A stretch of DNA of 64,000 nucleotides from RPQJ01 sp963823535 (GCA_963823535.1 CAWGLZ010000006.1:310001-374000), one strand, 5' to 3'. Counted from the stretch's first letter, positions 18,245-28,044 are shown. Translations and numbers: made by a program. The notes: generated from the sequence alone by a model not told the origin.

Positions 18245-19786
18245 ATGGCCGACGCACACCTCACAGACGTCTCGTTTACCAACCTCCACCTGCCCGAGAC
18301 CCTCGCCCGCGGTATCGCGGACGCGGGCTTCGAGCGCTGCACGCCGATCCAGGCCCAGACCCTGCCCAGGGCACTGGCCGGATTCGACGTCGCCGGGCAG
18401 GCCCAGACGGGCACGGGCAAGACCGCCGCCTTCCTGGTCGCCGCCTACTCGAAGCTGCTGCGCACGGAGGTACCGCCCTCCCGCAAGATCAACCACCCGC
18501 TGACGCTGATCATCGCGCCGACCCGCGAACTGGCCGTGCAGATCCACCACGACGCGGAGATTCTCGGCCAGTACACGGGCCTGAAGCTCGGCCTGGCCTT
18601 CGGTGGCGTGGACTACGAGAAGCAGCGCCGCGAGCTCGAGGAGGGCGTCGACATCCTGATCGGCACGCCAGGCCGCCTCATCGACTTCTACAAGCAGCGC
18701 GTGTTCGACCTGGCCTCGGTGCAGGTGCTGGTGCTCGACGAGGCCGACCGCATGTTCGATCTCGGCTTTATCGCCGACATCCGCTACATCATGCGGCGCC
18801 TGCCGGCCCCGGACCAGCGTCTGAACCTGCTGTTCTCCGCCACGCTTGCCCAGCGCGTGCTCGAGCTTGCCTACGAGCACATGAACGATCCCGAACTCGT
18901 GCGCATCGAGCCGGACAAGATGACCGTGGATCTCGTGCGGCAGGTGATCTACTTCCCGTCGATGGAGGAGAAGCCACGCCTGCTGGTCGGGCTGCTGCGC
19001 TCCATGGACCCGCACCGCACGATGATCTTCGTCAATAGGAGGCGCGGCGCCGAGGAACTCGAGGGCCTGCTGCGCGCCAACGGCTTCAACGCGGAGGCCA
19101 TCTCCGGCGACGTACCGCAGCGCAAGCGCCTGCGCATGCTGAGGGACTTCCACAGCGGCGAGCTCGCGATCCTCATCGGCACCGACGTCGCCTCGCGTGG
19201 CCTGCACATCCCGGACGTGAGCCACGTCTTCAACTACGACATGCCGCAGGACCCCGAGGACTACGTGCACCGCATCGGCCGCACGGCGCGTGCCGGCGCG
19301 GAGGGCGACGCCATCAGCCTCGGCTGCGAGGACTACGTGCAGTCGCTGCCCGACATCGAGGCCTACATCGGCCGCAGCCTGCCGCGGGCGAGCCTGACCG
19401 AGGATCTCCTCGCGGAGATCACGGTCCCGGCACGGGAGCGGCGGCGGTTCGGATCGCACAGTGGTGGGCGCCCGGGGCCGAGAGGCAGCCACGGACGTGG
19501 CGGTGGGCGCAGCGGCGAACGCCGCGACGGACGGCGCCCGCCCCCGCGCGACGACCGGCGCAGCGAGCGCGCCCCCGCGGATCGTTCCGCACAAGGACCC
19601 TCGCCTGCGACCGGGGCCGGCACTGGCGGAGGTCCGCCACCGCCGGGCAACGGCGAACAGCCCCGGACGCCGTCGGACACCGCCGCACCCGCCAAGCGTC
19701 GGCGCAGGCGCCGCGGCGGGGCGAAGCGCCCGGAAACCACGGGCGGCGACGCGGGGGGTCCTGCGCAGCCTCCCACCGAGAGCTGA
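18245..19786 (+). CDS. rhlB: DEAD-box RNA helicase RhlB
   Basis: ATP-dependent RNA helicase of the RNA degradosome. The 513-residue protein has Q motif and FERCTPIQAQTLP near residue 27, Walker A AQTGTGKTAAF, PTRELAVQ, GTPGRLIDF, the DEAD box VLDEADRMFDLGF, SATLAQRV, and the helicase motif HRIGRTARAG. The last 130 residues are a low-complexity Arg/Gly/Pro tail (RRRRRRGG near the end) that probably binds RNA. Position beside trxA-rho and the MFDLGF signature favour RhlB over other DEAD helicases. Confidence 0.95.
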   Translation: MADAHLTDVSFTNLHLPETLARGIADAGFERCTPIQAQTLPRALAGFDVAGQAQTGTGKTAAFLVAAYSKLLRTEVPPSRKINHPLTLIIAPTRELAVQIHHDAEILGQYTGLKLGLAFGGVDYEKQRRELEEGVDILIGTPGRLIDFYKQRVFDLASVQVLVLDEADRMFDLGFIADIRYIMRRLPAPDQRLNLLFSATLAQRVLELAYEHMNDPELVRIEPDKMTVDLVRQVIYFPSMEEKPRLLVGLLRSMDPHRTMIFVNRRRGAEELEGLLRANGFNAEAISGDVPQRKRLRMLRDFHSGELAILIGTDVASRGLHIPDVSHVFNYDMPQDPEDYVHRIGRTARAGAEGDAISLGCEDYVQSLPDIEAYIGRSLPRASLTEDLLAEITVPARERRRFGSHSGGRPGPRGSHGRGGGRSGERRDGRRPPPRDDRRSERAPADRSAQGPSPATGAGTGGGPPPPGNGEQPRTPSDTAAPAKRRRRRRGGAKRPETTGGDAGGPAQPPTES

Positions 19787-19809
19787 CCCGATCCGGGCTC
19801 GGGCCCGCC

Positions 19810-20496
19810 TCAGGGGATCAGGTCGCCCAGGCCCCCGATCGCTGTGAATCCCGCGAGCGGCTCGCGCGCCGGCAGCGTCGAATCCGGCCGCAGCACCTGA
19901 TAGATCGCACGCACGCGCGCGACCCGCGCAGCCTCGAGGACGGCGGCGCTGTCGTCCACGAAGAGCGTGCCGGCCGTGTCCACGCCGTGGCGGTCGGCCA
20001 GCCGCAACCAGAACTCCGGTTGCTCCTTCGGCACCCCGAACTCGTGCGAGGAGATGAGTTCGTCGAAGTGCCGCGCGAGCCCCGTGCGTCGATCCTTCAC
20101 GCCCAGGCTGATGGGGTGGGCATTGGTGGTGAGCAGCAGCCGCTTGCCGAGTGCGCGCACCGCCTCCAGGAACTCGACCGCTCCCGGCAGGAAGCGGATG
20201 TGCACACTCATCTCCCGCTTGAGCGCCGCGATGTCGAAGTCGAGTTCTTCACTCCAGTGATCGATGCAGTACCACTCGAGCGTGCCCCGGCGGGTGTCGA
20301 ACAGCGAACGCAGCCGGGCAATCGCCTCGTCGGCGGGCACACCGTGCACCTCGCCCCACCGGCGTGGAAGGGCCTCGAGCCAGAACAGGTTGTCGAAGCG
20401 CAGGTCCAGCACCGTGCCGTCCATGTCGAGGCAGACGGTGTGCAGGGCGTCCCACTCGGGTGCGGCGGAGACGGCGTTGCGGACGGCGGTATGCAT
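19810..20496 (-). CDS. yrfG: HAD-family GMP/IMP nucleotidase (YrfG type)
   Basis: Cytoplasmic phosphatase of the haloacid dehalogenase superfamily, 228 residues. The nucleophile motif is CLDMDGTVLDLRFDN, followed by WYCIDHWSEELD, motif II TTNAHP, the lysine in GVPKEQPEFW and the final acidic motif LFVDDSAAVLEAA. The WYC-DYWS segment and overall layout match YrfG, which acts on GMP and IMP. It is divergent from cysQ. Confidence 0.88.
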   Translation of the reverse strand: MHTAVRNAVSAAPEWDALHTVCLDMDGTVLDLRFDNLFWLEALPRRWGEVHGVPADEAIARLRSLFDTRRGTLEWYCIDHWSEELDFDIAALKREMSVHIRFLPGAVEFLEAVRALGKRLLLTTNAHPISLGVKDRRTGLARHFDELISSHEFGVPKEQPEFWLRLADRHGVDTAGTLFVDDSAAVLEAARVARVRAIYQVLRPDSTLPAREPLAGFTAIGGLGDLIP

Positions 20497-20570
20497 GGAT
20501 CGAGGGCCGGTCGTGGGGCTCCGGGGTCGCTATGATACGAGGTCACCTCATTCAACCGGAGTCCGCCGAG

Positions 20571-21380
20571 ATGCCAGATCACAGCACCAGTCGCCCCGAA
20601 GCGTTGCTGCCCCCCGTCCTCGAGGCCGTCGCAGCCGCCGGGACCGCGATCCTGGAGGTCTATGCCGCCGGTCACGAGGTGGAGTTCAAGGCGGACGAAT
20701 CGCCGATCACGCGGGCCGACCGCGCTGCGCACGAGATCCTCGCGACGCGTCTCGCCGCCATTACGCCCGCTGTCCCGGTCCTTTCGGAGGAAGCCGAGGC
20801 CAGCCATGCCTTTGGGGTACGCGGCGCCTGGCGCGAGTTCTGGCTGGTGGACCCGCTCGACGGAACCCGGGAGTTCATCAGCCACAACGGCGAATTCACC
20901 GTCAACGTCGCGCTGGTCCGCGACCATCGGCCGGTCCTGGGAGTGGTGGCGGCGCCGGCGCTCGGCCTCACCTACTATGCGGCCGAGGGCGTCGGTGCGT
21001 TCCGCAGGCAGGACGGGGCCGAGGCCGAGCCGATCCACGTGCGCGCGGCCGCCGACCCGCTGGTCGTGGTTGGCAGCCGCTCGCACCGCGGGGACTCGCT
21101 GGACGGGCTGCTGGCCCGGCTCGGCACGCACGAACTGCGTCCGATGGGCAGCGCACTCAAGTTCTGCCTGGTCGCGGAAGGTTCGGCGGATTTTTATCCG
21201 CGACTGGGACCGACCTCCGAGTGGGACACGGCCGCTGCCCAGGCGGTGCTGGAAATGGCCGGCGGCGCCGTGACGACGCTCGACGGCCAGCCGCTGCGCT
21301 ACAACCAGCGCGAAACGCTGCTGAACCCGCATTTCATCGCCTTCGGCGACCCGAGTCGCCAATGGCCATCCCTGTTCTGA
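20571..21380 (+). CDS. cysQ: 3'(2'),5'-bisphosphate nucleotidase CysQ
   Basis: Inositol-monophosphatase-fold enzyme that removes the 3'-phosphate from PAP and PAPS and so keeps sulfate assimilation running. The 269-residue protein has the metal-site motifs LSEEAEA, WLVDPLDGTREFI and the late TSEWDTAAAQAVLE. An in-frame ATG lies 13 codons upstream, but GGAG nine bases before 20571 favours this one. A TATGAT at 20531 may be its -10 element. It pairs divergently with yrfG. Confidence 0.95.
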   Translation: MPDHSTSRPEALLPPVLEAVAAAGTAILEVYAAGHEVEFKADESPITRADRAAHEILATRLAAITPAVPVLSEEAEASHAFGVRGAWREFWLVDPLDGTREFISHNGEFTVNVALVRDHRPVLGVVAAPALGLTYYAAEGVGAFRRQDGAEAEPIHVRAAADPLVVVGSRSHRGDSLDGLLARLGTHELRPMGSALKFCLVAEGSADFYPRLGPTSEWDTAAAQAVLEMAGGAVTTLDGQPLRYNQRETLLNPHFIAFGDPSRQWPSLF

Positions 21381-21383
21381 CGC

Positions 21384-21686
21384 GTGGAGCTGTCGTGGAC
21401 GCTGCTCGTGCTGCTGGCGGCGATGCTCGCCACGGCCTGGTTCTGGCACGACAGTCTCGGCGCACGGGAAAGCGCCAATGCCGTGGCGCTCGAGACCTGC
21501 CGCAGCACGGGCGCGACCCTGCTCGACGGAACCGTGGCGTTCCGTCGCATCCAGCCGGTCCGGGTCCACGGTGGTCACCTGCAGCTGAGGCGGACGTACG
21601 TGTTCGACTACACGCGCGACGGCGTGACGCGGCAGCAGGGCTTCGTGGTCCTGACGGGCAGGATGGTGGACACCATCGGCCTGTAG
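21384..21686 (+). CDS. DUF3301 small membrane-anchored protein
   Basis: A 100-residue protein starting at a GTG three bases after cysQ. It has one N-terminal membrane helix (LLVLLAAMLATAWFW), then a soluble domain with ALETCRSTGATLLDGTVAF and a closing QQGFVVLTG. This matches the DUF3301 family, of unknown function, often found beside nucleotide phosphatase genes such as cysQ and yrfG in gammaproteobacteria. Confidence 0.82.
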   Translation: MELSWTLLVLLAAMLATAWFWHDSLGARESANAVALETCRSTGATLLDGTVAFRRIQPVRVHGGHLQLRRTYVFDYTRDGVTRQQGFVVLTGRMVDTIGL

Positions 21687-21762
21687 TCCCGCCTATCCCC
21701 TTTTGAGGCCCCGGGGGCTAAGCTACCCGTCTCGCCCCCGAACGACCCAAGGCCTGCCCGAC

Positions 21763-21987
21763 ATGGCGGAAGTGATCGACAACGTCGACACCCAGACGTT
21801 CCAGCACCTGCAGCGCCTGCGCCAGCTGCGCATCGAGCACCGTGACCTCGACGACGTGATCCATCGCCTGCAACTCGACCTCTACGTGGACCAGGTGCAG
21901 CTGCGGCGCCTCAAGAAGCGCAAGCTGCTGCTCAAGGACCAGATCGCGCGCCTCGAAAGCCAGCTGATCCCGGACCTCAACGCCTGA
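21763..21987 (+). CDS. DUF465 (YdcH-like) small coiled-coil protein
   Basis: A 74-residue, highly charged helical protein with the DUF465 signature LKKRKLLLKDQIARLE at its end. The family is widespread and uncharacterised. The start at 21763 matches the family N-terminus; an earlier in-frame ATG adds 20 residues lacking similarity. It sits between DUF3301 and the MscS gene. Confidence 0.85.
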   Translation: MAEVIDNVDTQTFQHLQRLRQLRIEHRDLDDVIHRLQLDLYVDQVQLRRLKKRKLLLKDQIARLESQLIPDLNA

Positions 21988-21992
21988 GCCCG

Positions 21993-23321
21993 ATGGACAA
22001 GCCCCTGCAGGCCGCCGGCGACATCCTCGAGCGGCTGCTGCTTCCCGCCAGCCTGGTCCAGTACGCCGTCATCGGGGCGGCGATTGCGCTCGGCTGGTGG
22101 ATCGCGAGGCTGCTGCGACCCCACCTCTCGAGCGCCATGGCCCCGGACGACCTCCGGACCCGGGCGCGCGAGGCCGGCTGGGTGGCCGCCCCCTACGGAG
22201 TGATCCTGCTCATCCTCGCCTCGGCCGACGGCCTGCTGCACGCGGCCGGCGCGCCCGCGCGCCTGGTGGACGTGGCCGTGCAGCTCACGGCGCTGCTGCT
22301 GGTGATCCGGCTCGCCGTCTACATCGTGCGCGTGTCGCTGGGTTCCCGGGCCCGCATCAAGGGCTGGGGCACGCCGATCAGCATCATCGTCTGGGTGTTC
22401 CTGTCGCTGCACCTGCTCGGCTGGGGCGACACGGTCATCGGCGCCCTGGACGGCATCGGCGTCGACCTCGGCAAGACGCGCGTGTCGGTGTGGTCGGTCG
22501 CCAAGCTGCTGGTGACGGTGAGCCTGTTCGTCGTGGCGGCGATGTGGGTCTCGCGCTGGCTGGAGCGCCGGGTGCTCAAGCTCGATGCGCTCCCGCCGAC
22601 GATGCGCATCGGCATTGCCAAGTTCGTCCAGGCCTTCCTGGTGGGCCTGTCGGTGCTGGTGGGACTCAACGCGGCGGGCCTCGACCTCACGACGCTCAAC
22701 GTGCTCACCGGCGCCATCGGCATCGGCCTCGGCTTCGGCCTGCAGAGCATCGCGGCCAACTTCGTCAGCGGCTTCGTGCTGCTGATGGACCGCTCGATCA
22801 AGCCGGGCGACGTCATCAGCTTCACCGGCACCACGGGCACGGCCACCGAGGGCTTCGGCTGGGTGGAGGAGCTGCGCGGCCGCTACGTCGTCGTCCGCGA
22901 CCGCGACGGCGTCGCGACGCTGGTGCCAAACCAGAACCTCATCACCAACCCGGTGATCAACTGGAGCTACACCGACCCGCGCGTGCGACTCAAGCTGCCG
23001 GTGCGGGTGAGCTACAAGGACGATCCCGAGCTCGCCATGCGCCTGCTGCTCGACGCCACGGTGAACCATCCGCGGGTCGTCCGCGACCCGGCACCGGTCG
23101 CGCGCCTGATGTCCTTCGGCGACCACGGCATCGACCTCGAGCTGCGCTTCTGGATCCCGGACCCGCAGGAGGGCGTCAACAACGTGCGCTCGGACGTGAA
23201 TCGCGCGATCTGGCGGCTCTTCCGGGAAAACGGCATCACCATCCCGGTGGCGCAGCGCGAAGTCCGCCTCGAGATCGTGAACCCGCGGGTCGGCGAGGCC
23301 GTGCCCGCGCACGACGACTGA
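21993..23321 (+). CDS. MscS-family mechanosensitive channel, long form
   Basis: Inner-membrane channel protein of 442 residues that likely releases solutes under osmotic downshift. About five membrane helices precede the pore helix, whose Gly/Ala pattern TGAIGIGLGFGLQSIAANFVSG (split by register around residue 240) is diagnostic. The beta domain that follows has DRSIKPGDVI and LVPNQNLITNPVINW. It overlaps nothing and is five bases after DUF465. A second, shorter MscS paralogue is encoded 480 bases downstream. Confidence 0.93.
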   Translation: MDKPLQAAGDILERLLLPASLVQYAVIGAAIALGWWIARLLRPHLSSAMAPDDLRTRAREAGWVAAPYGVILLILASADGLLHAAGAPARLVDVAVQLTALLLVIRLAVYIVRVSLGSRARIKGWGTPISIIVWVFLSLHLLGWGDTVIGALDGIGVDLGKTRVSVWSVAKLLVTVSLFVVAAMWVSRWLERRVLKLDALPPTMRIGIAKFVQAFLVGLSVLVGLNAAGLDLTTLNVLTGAIGIGLGFGLQSIAANFVSGFVLLMDRSIKPGDVISFTGTTGTATEGFGWVEELRGRYVVVRDRDGVATLVPNQNLITNPVINWSYTDPRVRLKLPVRVSYKDDPELAMRLLLDATVNHPRVVRDPAPVARLMSFGDHGIDLELRFWIPDPQEGVNNVRSDVNRAIWRLFRENGITIPVAQREVRLEIVNPRVGEAVPAHDD

Positions 23322-23327
23322 CCACCG

Positions 23328-23753
23328 GTGCCGGTCGAGATCTCAGGGGCCCTCACGATCCCCGACGAGCTGGTCGAGTTCCGTGCCGTGCGCGCGTCCG
23401 GCCCGGGCGGACAGAACGTCAACAAGGTATCCAATGCCGTCGAGCTGCGGTTCGACGCGGCGCGGTGGGATGCCCTGCCGCCGGCGGCCCGCCCGCGGCT
23501 GCGCCGCATCGCCGGCCGCCGCATGACGAACGAAGGACTGATCGTCATCGACGCCCAGCGCTTCCGCTCACTGGAACAGAACCGCGCGGACGCGATCGAG
23601 CGGCTCACCGCGATGATCCGCCAGTCCCTCGTCGAGCCGAAGCCGCGGCGACCGACGCGACCCACGCGCGCGTCGAAGGAGCGTCGGCTCGCCGGCAAGT
23701 CGCGCGCCGCGAAGACCAAGAAGCTGCGCAGCCGCGTACGTAGCGACGAGTGA
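23328..23753 (+). CDS. arfB: Alternative ribosome-rescue factor ArfB (YaeJ)
   Basis: Codon-independent peptidyl-tRNA hydrolase that frees ribosomes stalled on broken mRNA. The 141-residue protein has the release-factor motif RASGPGGQNVNKVSNAVELRF (GGQ near residue 27) and a basic C-terminal tail ending KSRAAKTKKLRSRVR that enters the empty mRNA channel. It lacks codon-recognition domains, which separates it from true release factors. The start is a GTG six bases after the MscS gene. Confidence 0.95.
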   Translation: MPVEISGALTIPDELVEFRAVRASGPGGQNVNKVSNAVELRFDAARWDALPPAARPRLRRIAGRRMTNEGLIVIDAQRFRSLEQNRADAIERLTAMIRQSLVEPKPRRPTRPTRASKERRLAGKSRAAKTKKLRSRVRSDE

Positions 23754-23801
23754 GATGGATTCCACCGATAGTGCTGACAATGCGCGGGCACGACGGCTAG
23801 A

Positions 23802-24899
23802 GTGGGTGACGTGGACGGGCTGAGTGAATTCCTGAGCAGCAGGGTCGGCATCGAGCCCTGGATCGCGTCGCTGGTGGCAATCGCACTCGTCACCGTGGTC
23901 GTGAACCAGGTTGCGCAGGTGCTGTTGCGTCAGGCGGCGAAGGCGGCGCGCAGGACATCCACGGCCTGGGACGAGGCGCTGCTGACGACGGCCGGCCGGC
24001 CAGTGCTCGCCGCCATGTGGGTGATCGGCGCCGGCTTCATGGCGCGCGTCCTGCAGCGCCAGGTGGACGTGGACTTCCTCGACGAGGCCCTGGCGGTGCG
24101 CGACGTGGCGCTGATCGCCTGCGTGACCTGGTTCCTGCTGCGATTCATCGACGCGGTCGGCCGCAACATCGTCGCGACGCGCCGGGCGCGCGGCGAGGAG
24201 TTCGATCTCACGACGGTGGACGCGCTCGGCAAGCTGGCGCGCCTCGTCACGCTGGCGCTCGCCGCACTGACCATCGCGCAGACACTGGGCTTCCAGATCA
24301 CCGGGCTCCTCGCGCTCGGCGGCGTGGGCGGCATCGCCGTCGGCTTCGCGGCCAAGGACCTGCTGGCCAATTTCTTCGGGGGCCTGACGATCTACCTCGA
24401 TCGCCCCTTCAGCGTCGGCGACTGGATCCGCTCGCCCGACAAGAGCATCGAGGGGACCGTCGAGTACATCAGCTGGCGCCACACGCGGATCCGCGCCTTC
24501 AACAAGAACCCGATCTACGTGCCGAACGCGGTGTTCACCAGCATCGTGGTCGAGAATCCGTCCCGCATGAGTCACCGTCGCATCAAGGAGATCATCGGGC
24601 TGCGCTACGACGACTTCGCGCAGGTCTCGCGGATCGTGACCGACATCCGGGCCATGCTGCGGGCCCACCCCGGGATCGACGCGACGCAGACGCTGATCGT
24701 GAACTTCAACGAGTTCGGCGCGTCCTCGCTCGACATCATGGTCTACACGTTCACGCGAACCATCGTCTGGGTGGAGTACCACGAGGTCAAGCAGGACGTG
24801 CTGCTCAGGATCGGCGAGATCATCGCGCGTCACGGGGCCGGGATCGCCTTTCCGACCCGGACGGTGCAGCTGCGGCAAGAGGCGCCGGGCGAGGCCTGA
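23802..24899 (+). CDS. MscS-family mechanosensitive channel, short form
   Basis: A 365-residue inner-membrane protein with four N-terminal helices and the channel pore region LLALGGVGGIAVGFAAKDLLANFFGG (around residue 170), followed by DRPFSVGDWI and YVPNAVFTS. It resembles the YbdG/YnaI-like branch of MscS proteins rather than the first paralogue. The GTG start is taken from the frame limit; a later GTG (codon 4) is possible. It is convergent with plsB. Confidence 0.92.
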   Translation: MGDVDGLSEFLSSRVGIEPWIASLVAIALVTVVVNQVAQVLLRQAAKAARRTSTAWDEALLTTAGRPVLAAMWVIGAGFMARVLQRQVDVDFLDEALAVRDVALIACVTWFLLRFIDAVGRNIVATRRARGEEFDLTTVDALGKLARLVTLALAALTIAQTLGFQITGLLALGGVGGIAVGFAAKDLLANFFGGLTIYLDRPFSVGDWIRSPDKSIEGTVEYISWRHTRIRAFNKNPIYVPNAVFTSIVVENPSRMSHRRIKEIIGLRYDDFAQVSRIVTDIRAMLRAHPGIDATQTLIVNFNEFGASSLDIMVYTFTRTIVWVEYHEVKQDVLLRIGEIIARHGAGIAFPTRTVQLRQEAPGEA

Positions 24900-24922
24900 G
24901 CGCCGCGCGGCCGGCCCGCGGC

Positions 24923-27379
24923 TCAGCGATGCACGACCTGCAGGATCGAATTGCGCACCTGCTCGTGCAGCACGGTCTGCGCGTCCGCGAGAATGCCCTC
25001 GAGCATCGTCGACTCGAATGCGAGCCTGCCCTCCGGGGTGAGCGCGAGCACGTTGCGCGCGCGGAGCAGGTCGATGAAGTTGCGGAACAGTGCGGGATCG
25101 AAGAACTCCGGAGAATTGAGCTCGTAGAGCAGCGCCATGCGCTGCGCCATGAGCTGGCACTGGCGCTCCAGGGCTTCCGGGCTCAGGCGACCGCTGCCTG
25201 CCTTGATCAGCAGGGACACCGCGAGGTAGTACCGCTCGAGGATCGGCATCGCCACCCGCGACAGGACGGACAGCTGCACGGCCTCGCTCGCCTCCGCCGG
25301 TGGACGGTGCCACAGGCTGCGGTCCTCGGAGGCGGTCAGCAGGCCGTGGTTCAGCAGGTCCTCGAGCAGCTCGTCGACGACTGTCGGTATCTCCCCTTCC
25401 GGCCAGCGCAGGAAGTACTCGTCCATGACGTACGGGTAGACCCGGCGCGCAAGCCTGTGGAGATCCACGCGGGCGACCGACGGGTTCGACAGGAACGCGC
25501 AGGCCAGCAGCGAAGGCAACAGGAGCAGGTGCAGCGCGTTGTTGCGGAAGTAGCTCGTGAGCACCGAGTGCTCCTGGGTCATGAACACGACGTCCCCGAG
25601 CTCGTGCGGCTGCCGTCGCAGGATGCCCATCGATTCGCCGTAGCGGATCATCGCGGCGCCGTCGTCGGGCGTGACCCAGACTTTCGGCGAGTACGGGTCC
25701 TGCCGCAGCAGCGAGGCGTAGAGCTCGAGCTGGCGGACGAGGTCGGCCTCGCCCATGCTCTGGCGCGGCGTCGCGAGCAGCACGAGCCCGATCAGGTTGA
25801 TCGGCGTCACGCAGGCCGCGGCATTGATGCGGGTCATGATCCCGCTCGCGAGCTCCCCGACCAGCGGATTCAGCCACTCCGGCCGGTCGTCCGAGCCCGA
25901 GGGTTCCCTCGTCCACTGCGGAGCGTGCTTGCGGATGAGCGGGTCGAGCGGCAGGGGCTCCCCGAAGCTGACGTACACCTTGCCGAAGCGACTGCGCAGC
26001 GCCGGGATCGTCTTGAGCAGGTTGAGGACCGACTCCTTCTCCTTGGGCCGCCCCGAGAGTTCGCCGATGTAGGTGCCGCCCTCGACGAGCCGCTCGTAGC
26101 CGAAGTAGACCGGCACGAACACGAGCGGCAGCCGCGGCTCGCGCAGGTAGCTGCGCACGGTCATGGCGAGCATGCCGATCTTCGGCTTCAGCAGACGGCC
26201 GGTGCGGCTGCGTCCGCCCTCGATGAAGTACTCGATGGAGTGGCCGCGCGCCATCATGAGACCGAGGTACTTCATGAACACCGCGGAATAGAGCGCGTTG
26301 CCGGCGAAGCTGCGCCTCAGGAAGAACGCGCCCCCGCGGCGCAGGAAGGACCCCACGACGGGCATGTTCAGGTTGATGCCGGCCGCGATGTGGGGCACCG
26401 CGAATCCCTTGTGGTACACCACGTAAGACAGCAGCAGGTAGTCCATGTGGCTGCGGTGGCACGGCACGTAGATGACCTCGCTGCCCTCCGCCACCGACTC
26501 GAGACTCGAGAAATTCGCGAGCTCGACGCCGTCGTAGAGCCGGTTCCATAGCCGGCTCAGGACCCCGTACATGAGCGTCACGAACCAGTGCGAATAGTTG
26601 GCGGCGATCTCGTAGGCGTAGCTGCGCGCCAGCTTCAGGGCGTCGCGCCGGCTCAGGCCCTTCTCCTGCATCTCGCCCCGCACCGCGTCGCGCACGCCCT
26701 GGGTCCTGAGCACCTGCGCCACGATCGTGCGGCGGTGCGAGAGGTCCGGCCCGATGGTCGCCACGCGCTGGTTGCGGAACTGCATCCGCAGCTGGCGCGA
26801 CAGCCGGCGCGGCCCGCGTGGCAGTCCCCGCGTCTCCGCGAGCGCGGGCTGCAGTGGCAGGGCCTCGCCGAAGAGCAGCAGCAGGTTGCGGCCGTTGACC
26901 AGCAGGGAAAGCACCTTGCGGAAGCGGCCGCCGATGTCCCAGCCTTCCGCGACCAGCAGGCGGAACCAGGAGCGCTCCCGGCCGGGCGCGCGGCCCCAGA
27001 AGAGGCTCACCGGCAGGATCTCGGCATCGAAACCCGGGTCCTTGGCGGCGGTCGCGGTGAGGGTCCTGCACGCCTCGGGCATGCGCCGGTCGATGCGCAG
27101 GCCAAGCAGGCCCGCGCGGCGTTCCAGGAACAGCACGGAGTGCGGCAGGATGTCGGGACCGAATGCCGTGAGCGGCGGCGGCAGGCCGTGCTCGCGGCAG
27201 ACGAACTCGAGGACGGCGACGTCCACGAGGCTGCGCTTCTCGAGCGCATAGACGACTGGAGGACTGGCGGCCAGTCGCTCGTGCACGTCGTCCGGCAGCA
27301 CGGACGGGCGGACCCAGAGGCTGACGAAGCGGCGAACCAGCGGCAGGAGCAGCCGCTCGAGCGCCGTGAAGCCGCTCAT
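24923..27379 (-). CDS. plsB: Glycerol-3-phosphate acyltransferase PlsB
   Basis: Inner-membrane enzyme that adds the first acyl chain to glycerol-3-phosphate in phospholipid synthesis. The 818-residue length equals the E. coli enzyme (about 807). The four acyltransferase blocks are visible: CHRSHMDYLLLSY with the catalytic His-Asp, the following GGAFFLRRSF, FIEGGRSRTGRLL, and FVPVYFGYERL. The ATG at 27379 overlaps the stop of the upstream methyltransferase (ATGA), so the pair is coupled. An open frame extends upstream inside that gene but is not homologous. Confidence 0.98.
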   Translation of the reverse strand: MSGFTALERLLLPLVRRFVSLWVRPSVLPDDVHERLAASPPVVYALEKRSLVDVAVLEFVCREHGLPPPLTAFGPDILPHSVLFLERRAGLLGLRIDRRMPEACRTLTATAAKDPGFDAEILPVSLFWGRAPGRERSWFRLLVAEGWDIGGRFRKVLSLLVNGRNLLLLFGEALPLQPALAETRGLPRGPRRLSRQLRMQFRNQRVATIGPDLSHRRTIVAQVLRTQGVRDAVRGEMQEKGLSRRDALKLARSYAYEIAANYSHWFVTLMYGVLSRLWNRLYDGVELANFSSLESVAEGSEVIYVPCHRSHMDYLLLSYVVYHKGFAVPHIAAGINLNMPVVGSFLRRGGAFFLRRSFAGNALYSAVFMKYLGLMMARGHSIEYFIEGGRSRTGRLLKPKIGMLAMTVRSYLREPRLPLVFVPVYFGYERLVEGGTYIGELSGRPKEKESVLNLLKTIPALRSRFGKVYVSFGEPLPLDPLIRKHAPQWTREPSGSDDRPEWLNPLVGELASGIMTRINAAACVTPINLIGLVLLATPRQSMGEADLVRQLELYASLLRQDPYSPKVWVTPDDGAAMIRYGESMGILRRQPHELGDVVFMTQEHSVLTSYFRNNALHLLLLPSLLACAFLSNPSVARVDLHRLARRVYPYVMDEYFLRWPEGEIPTVVDELLEDLLNHGLLTASEDRSLWHRPPAEASEAVQLSVLSRVAMPILERYYLAVSLLIKAGSGRLSPEALERQCQLMAQRMALLYELNSPEFFDPALFRNFIDLLRARNVLALTPEGRLAFESTMLEGILADAQTVLHEQVRNSILQVVHR

Positions 27380-28044
27380 CCGGGCAGCCGGCCGGACACG
27401 AGCAGGTGGCGGTCGGAGACGGTGGCGACGTCGAGCGACCCCAGGCCACACGCCTGCAGCTGCGAGACCACCTCGCCGGGCTCGAAGGCCGCGCACAGCG
27501 AATTGAAGAAGTCGCGCTTGAGGACCTCCGGCTCTTCCCCCGCGTAGGCCTCCACGATCTCCTGGGCGACGCCCGCGGACGCGGGCCGGAACAGATCCAT
27601 CACCAGGACCCGTGCACCCGGTGCGCCGAGTTCGAGCAGGCTGCGCCACAGCACCCGGGGATCGGGCAGGTGGTGCAGGAGGCTGTTGCTGATGATCGCG
27701 TCGTATCGTGCGAGCGGCAGCTGCGCGCCGGGCAGGAGCCCCTCGATGAACTGGACGCGTCCCTGCAGCTGCGGCAGCTCCCAGAGTCGCTCCGCCGCGA
27801 ACTGCAGCATCGCACCCGAGCCGTCGAGCCCGTGGACGGTCGCGCCGGGCCATTGCTCCGCAAACCGGAGGACGATGTCGCCCGGCCCGCAGCCGAGATC
27901 GAGGACTGCGCCCCCCGCGAAATCCGGGAAGTGCGCCGCAAAGGCTTCGACGAACCGCGCGTTCGGCTCGCTGAAGTCCGCCTGCGCATAGGCGCGCGCC
28001 TGTTCGAACTCGTCCATGAGCTCGGGTTCGGGAATTCGCTGCAT
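27376..28044 (-). CDS. Class I SAM-dependent methyltransferase
   Basis: A 222-residue soluble enzyme with the SAM-binding motif AVLDLGCGPGDIVLRFAEQW near residue 46, GLDGSGAML, and the motif-IV region IISNSLLHHLPDP. The substrate is unknown; the HHLPDP form is common in small-molecule methyltransferases. It overlaps the plsB start by four bases. Confidence 0.87.
   Translation of the reverse strand: MQRIPEPELMDEFEQARAYAQADFSEPNARFVEAFAAHFPDFAGGAVLDLGCGPGDIVLRFAEQWPGATVHGLDGSGAMLQFAAERLWELPQLQGRVQFIEGLLPGAQLPLARYDAIISNSLLHHLPDPRVLWRSLLELGAPGARVLVMDLFRPASAGVAQEIVEAYAGEEPEVLKRDFFNSLCAAFEPGEVVSQLQACGLGSLDVATVSDRHLLVSGRLPG

Noticed and set aside
20497..20570. Full promoter for cysQ
   Set aside because: TATGAT is a fair -10 match, but no -35 at proper spacing was found, so I mention it only under cysQ.
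23568..27449. Very long minus-strand open frames across the MscS and plsB genes
   Set aside because: plsB and the MscS gene account for the region with recognisable products; the alternative frames are Arg/Pro/Ala-rich and lack motifs.
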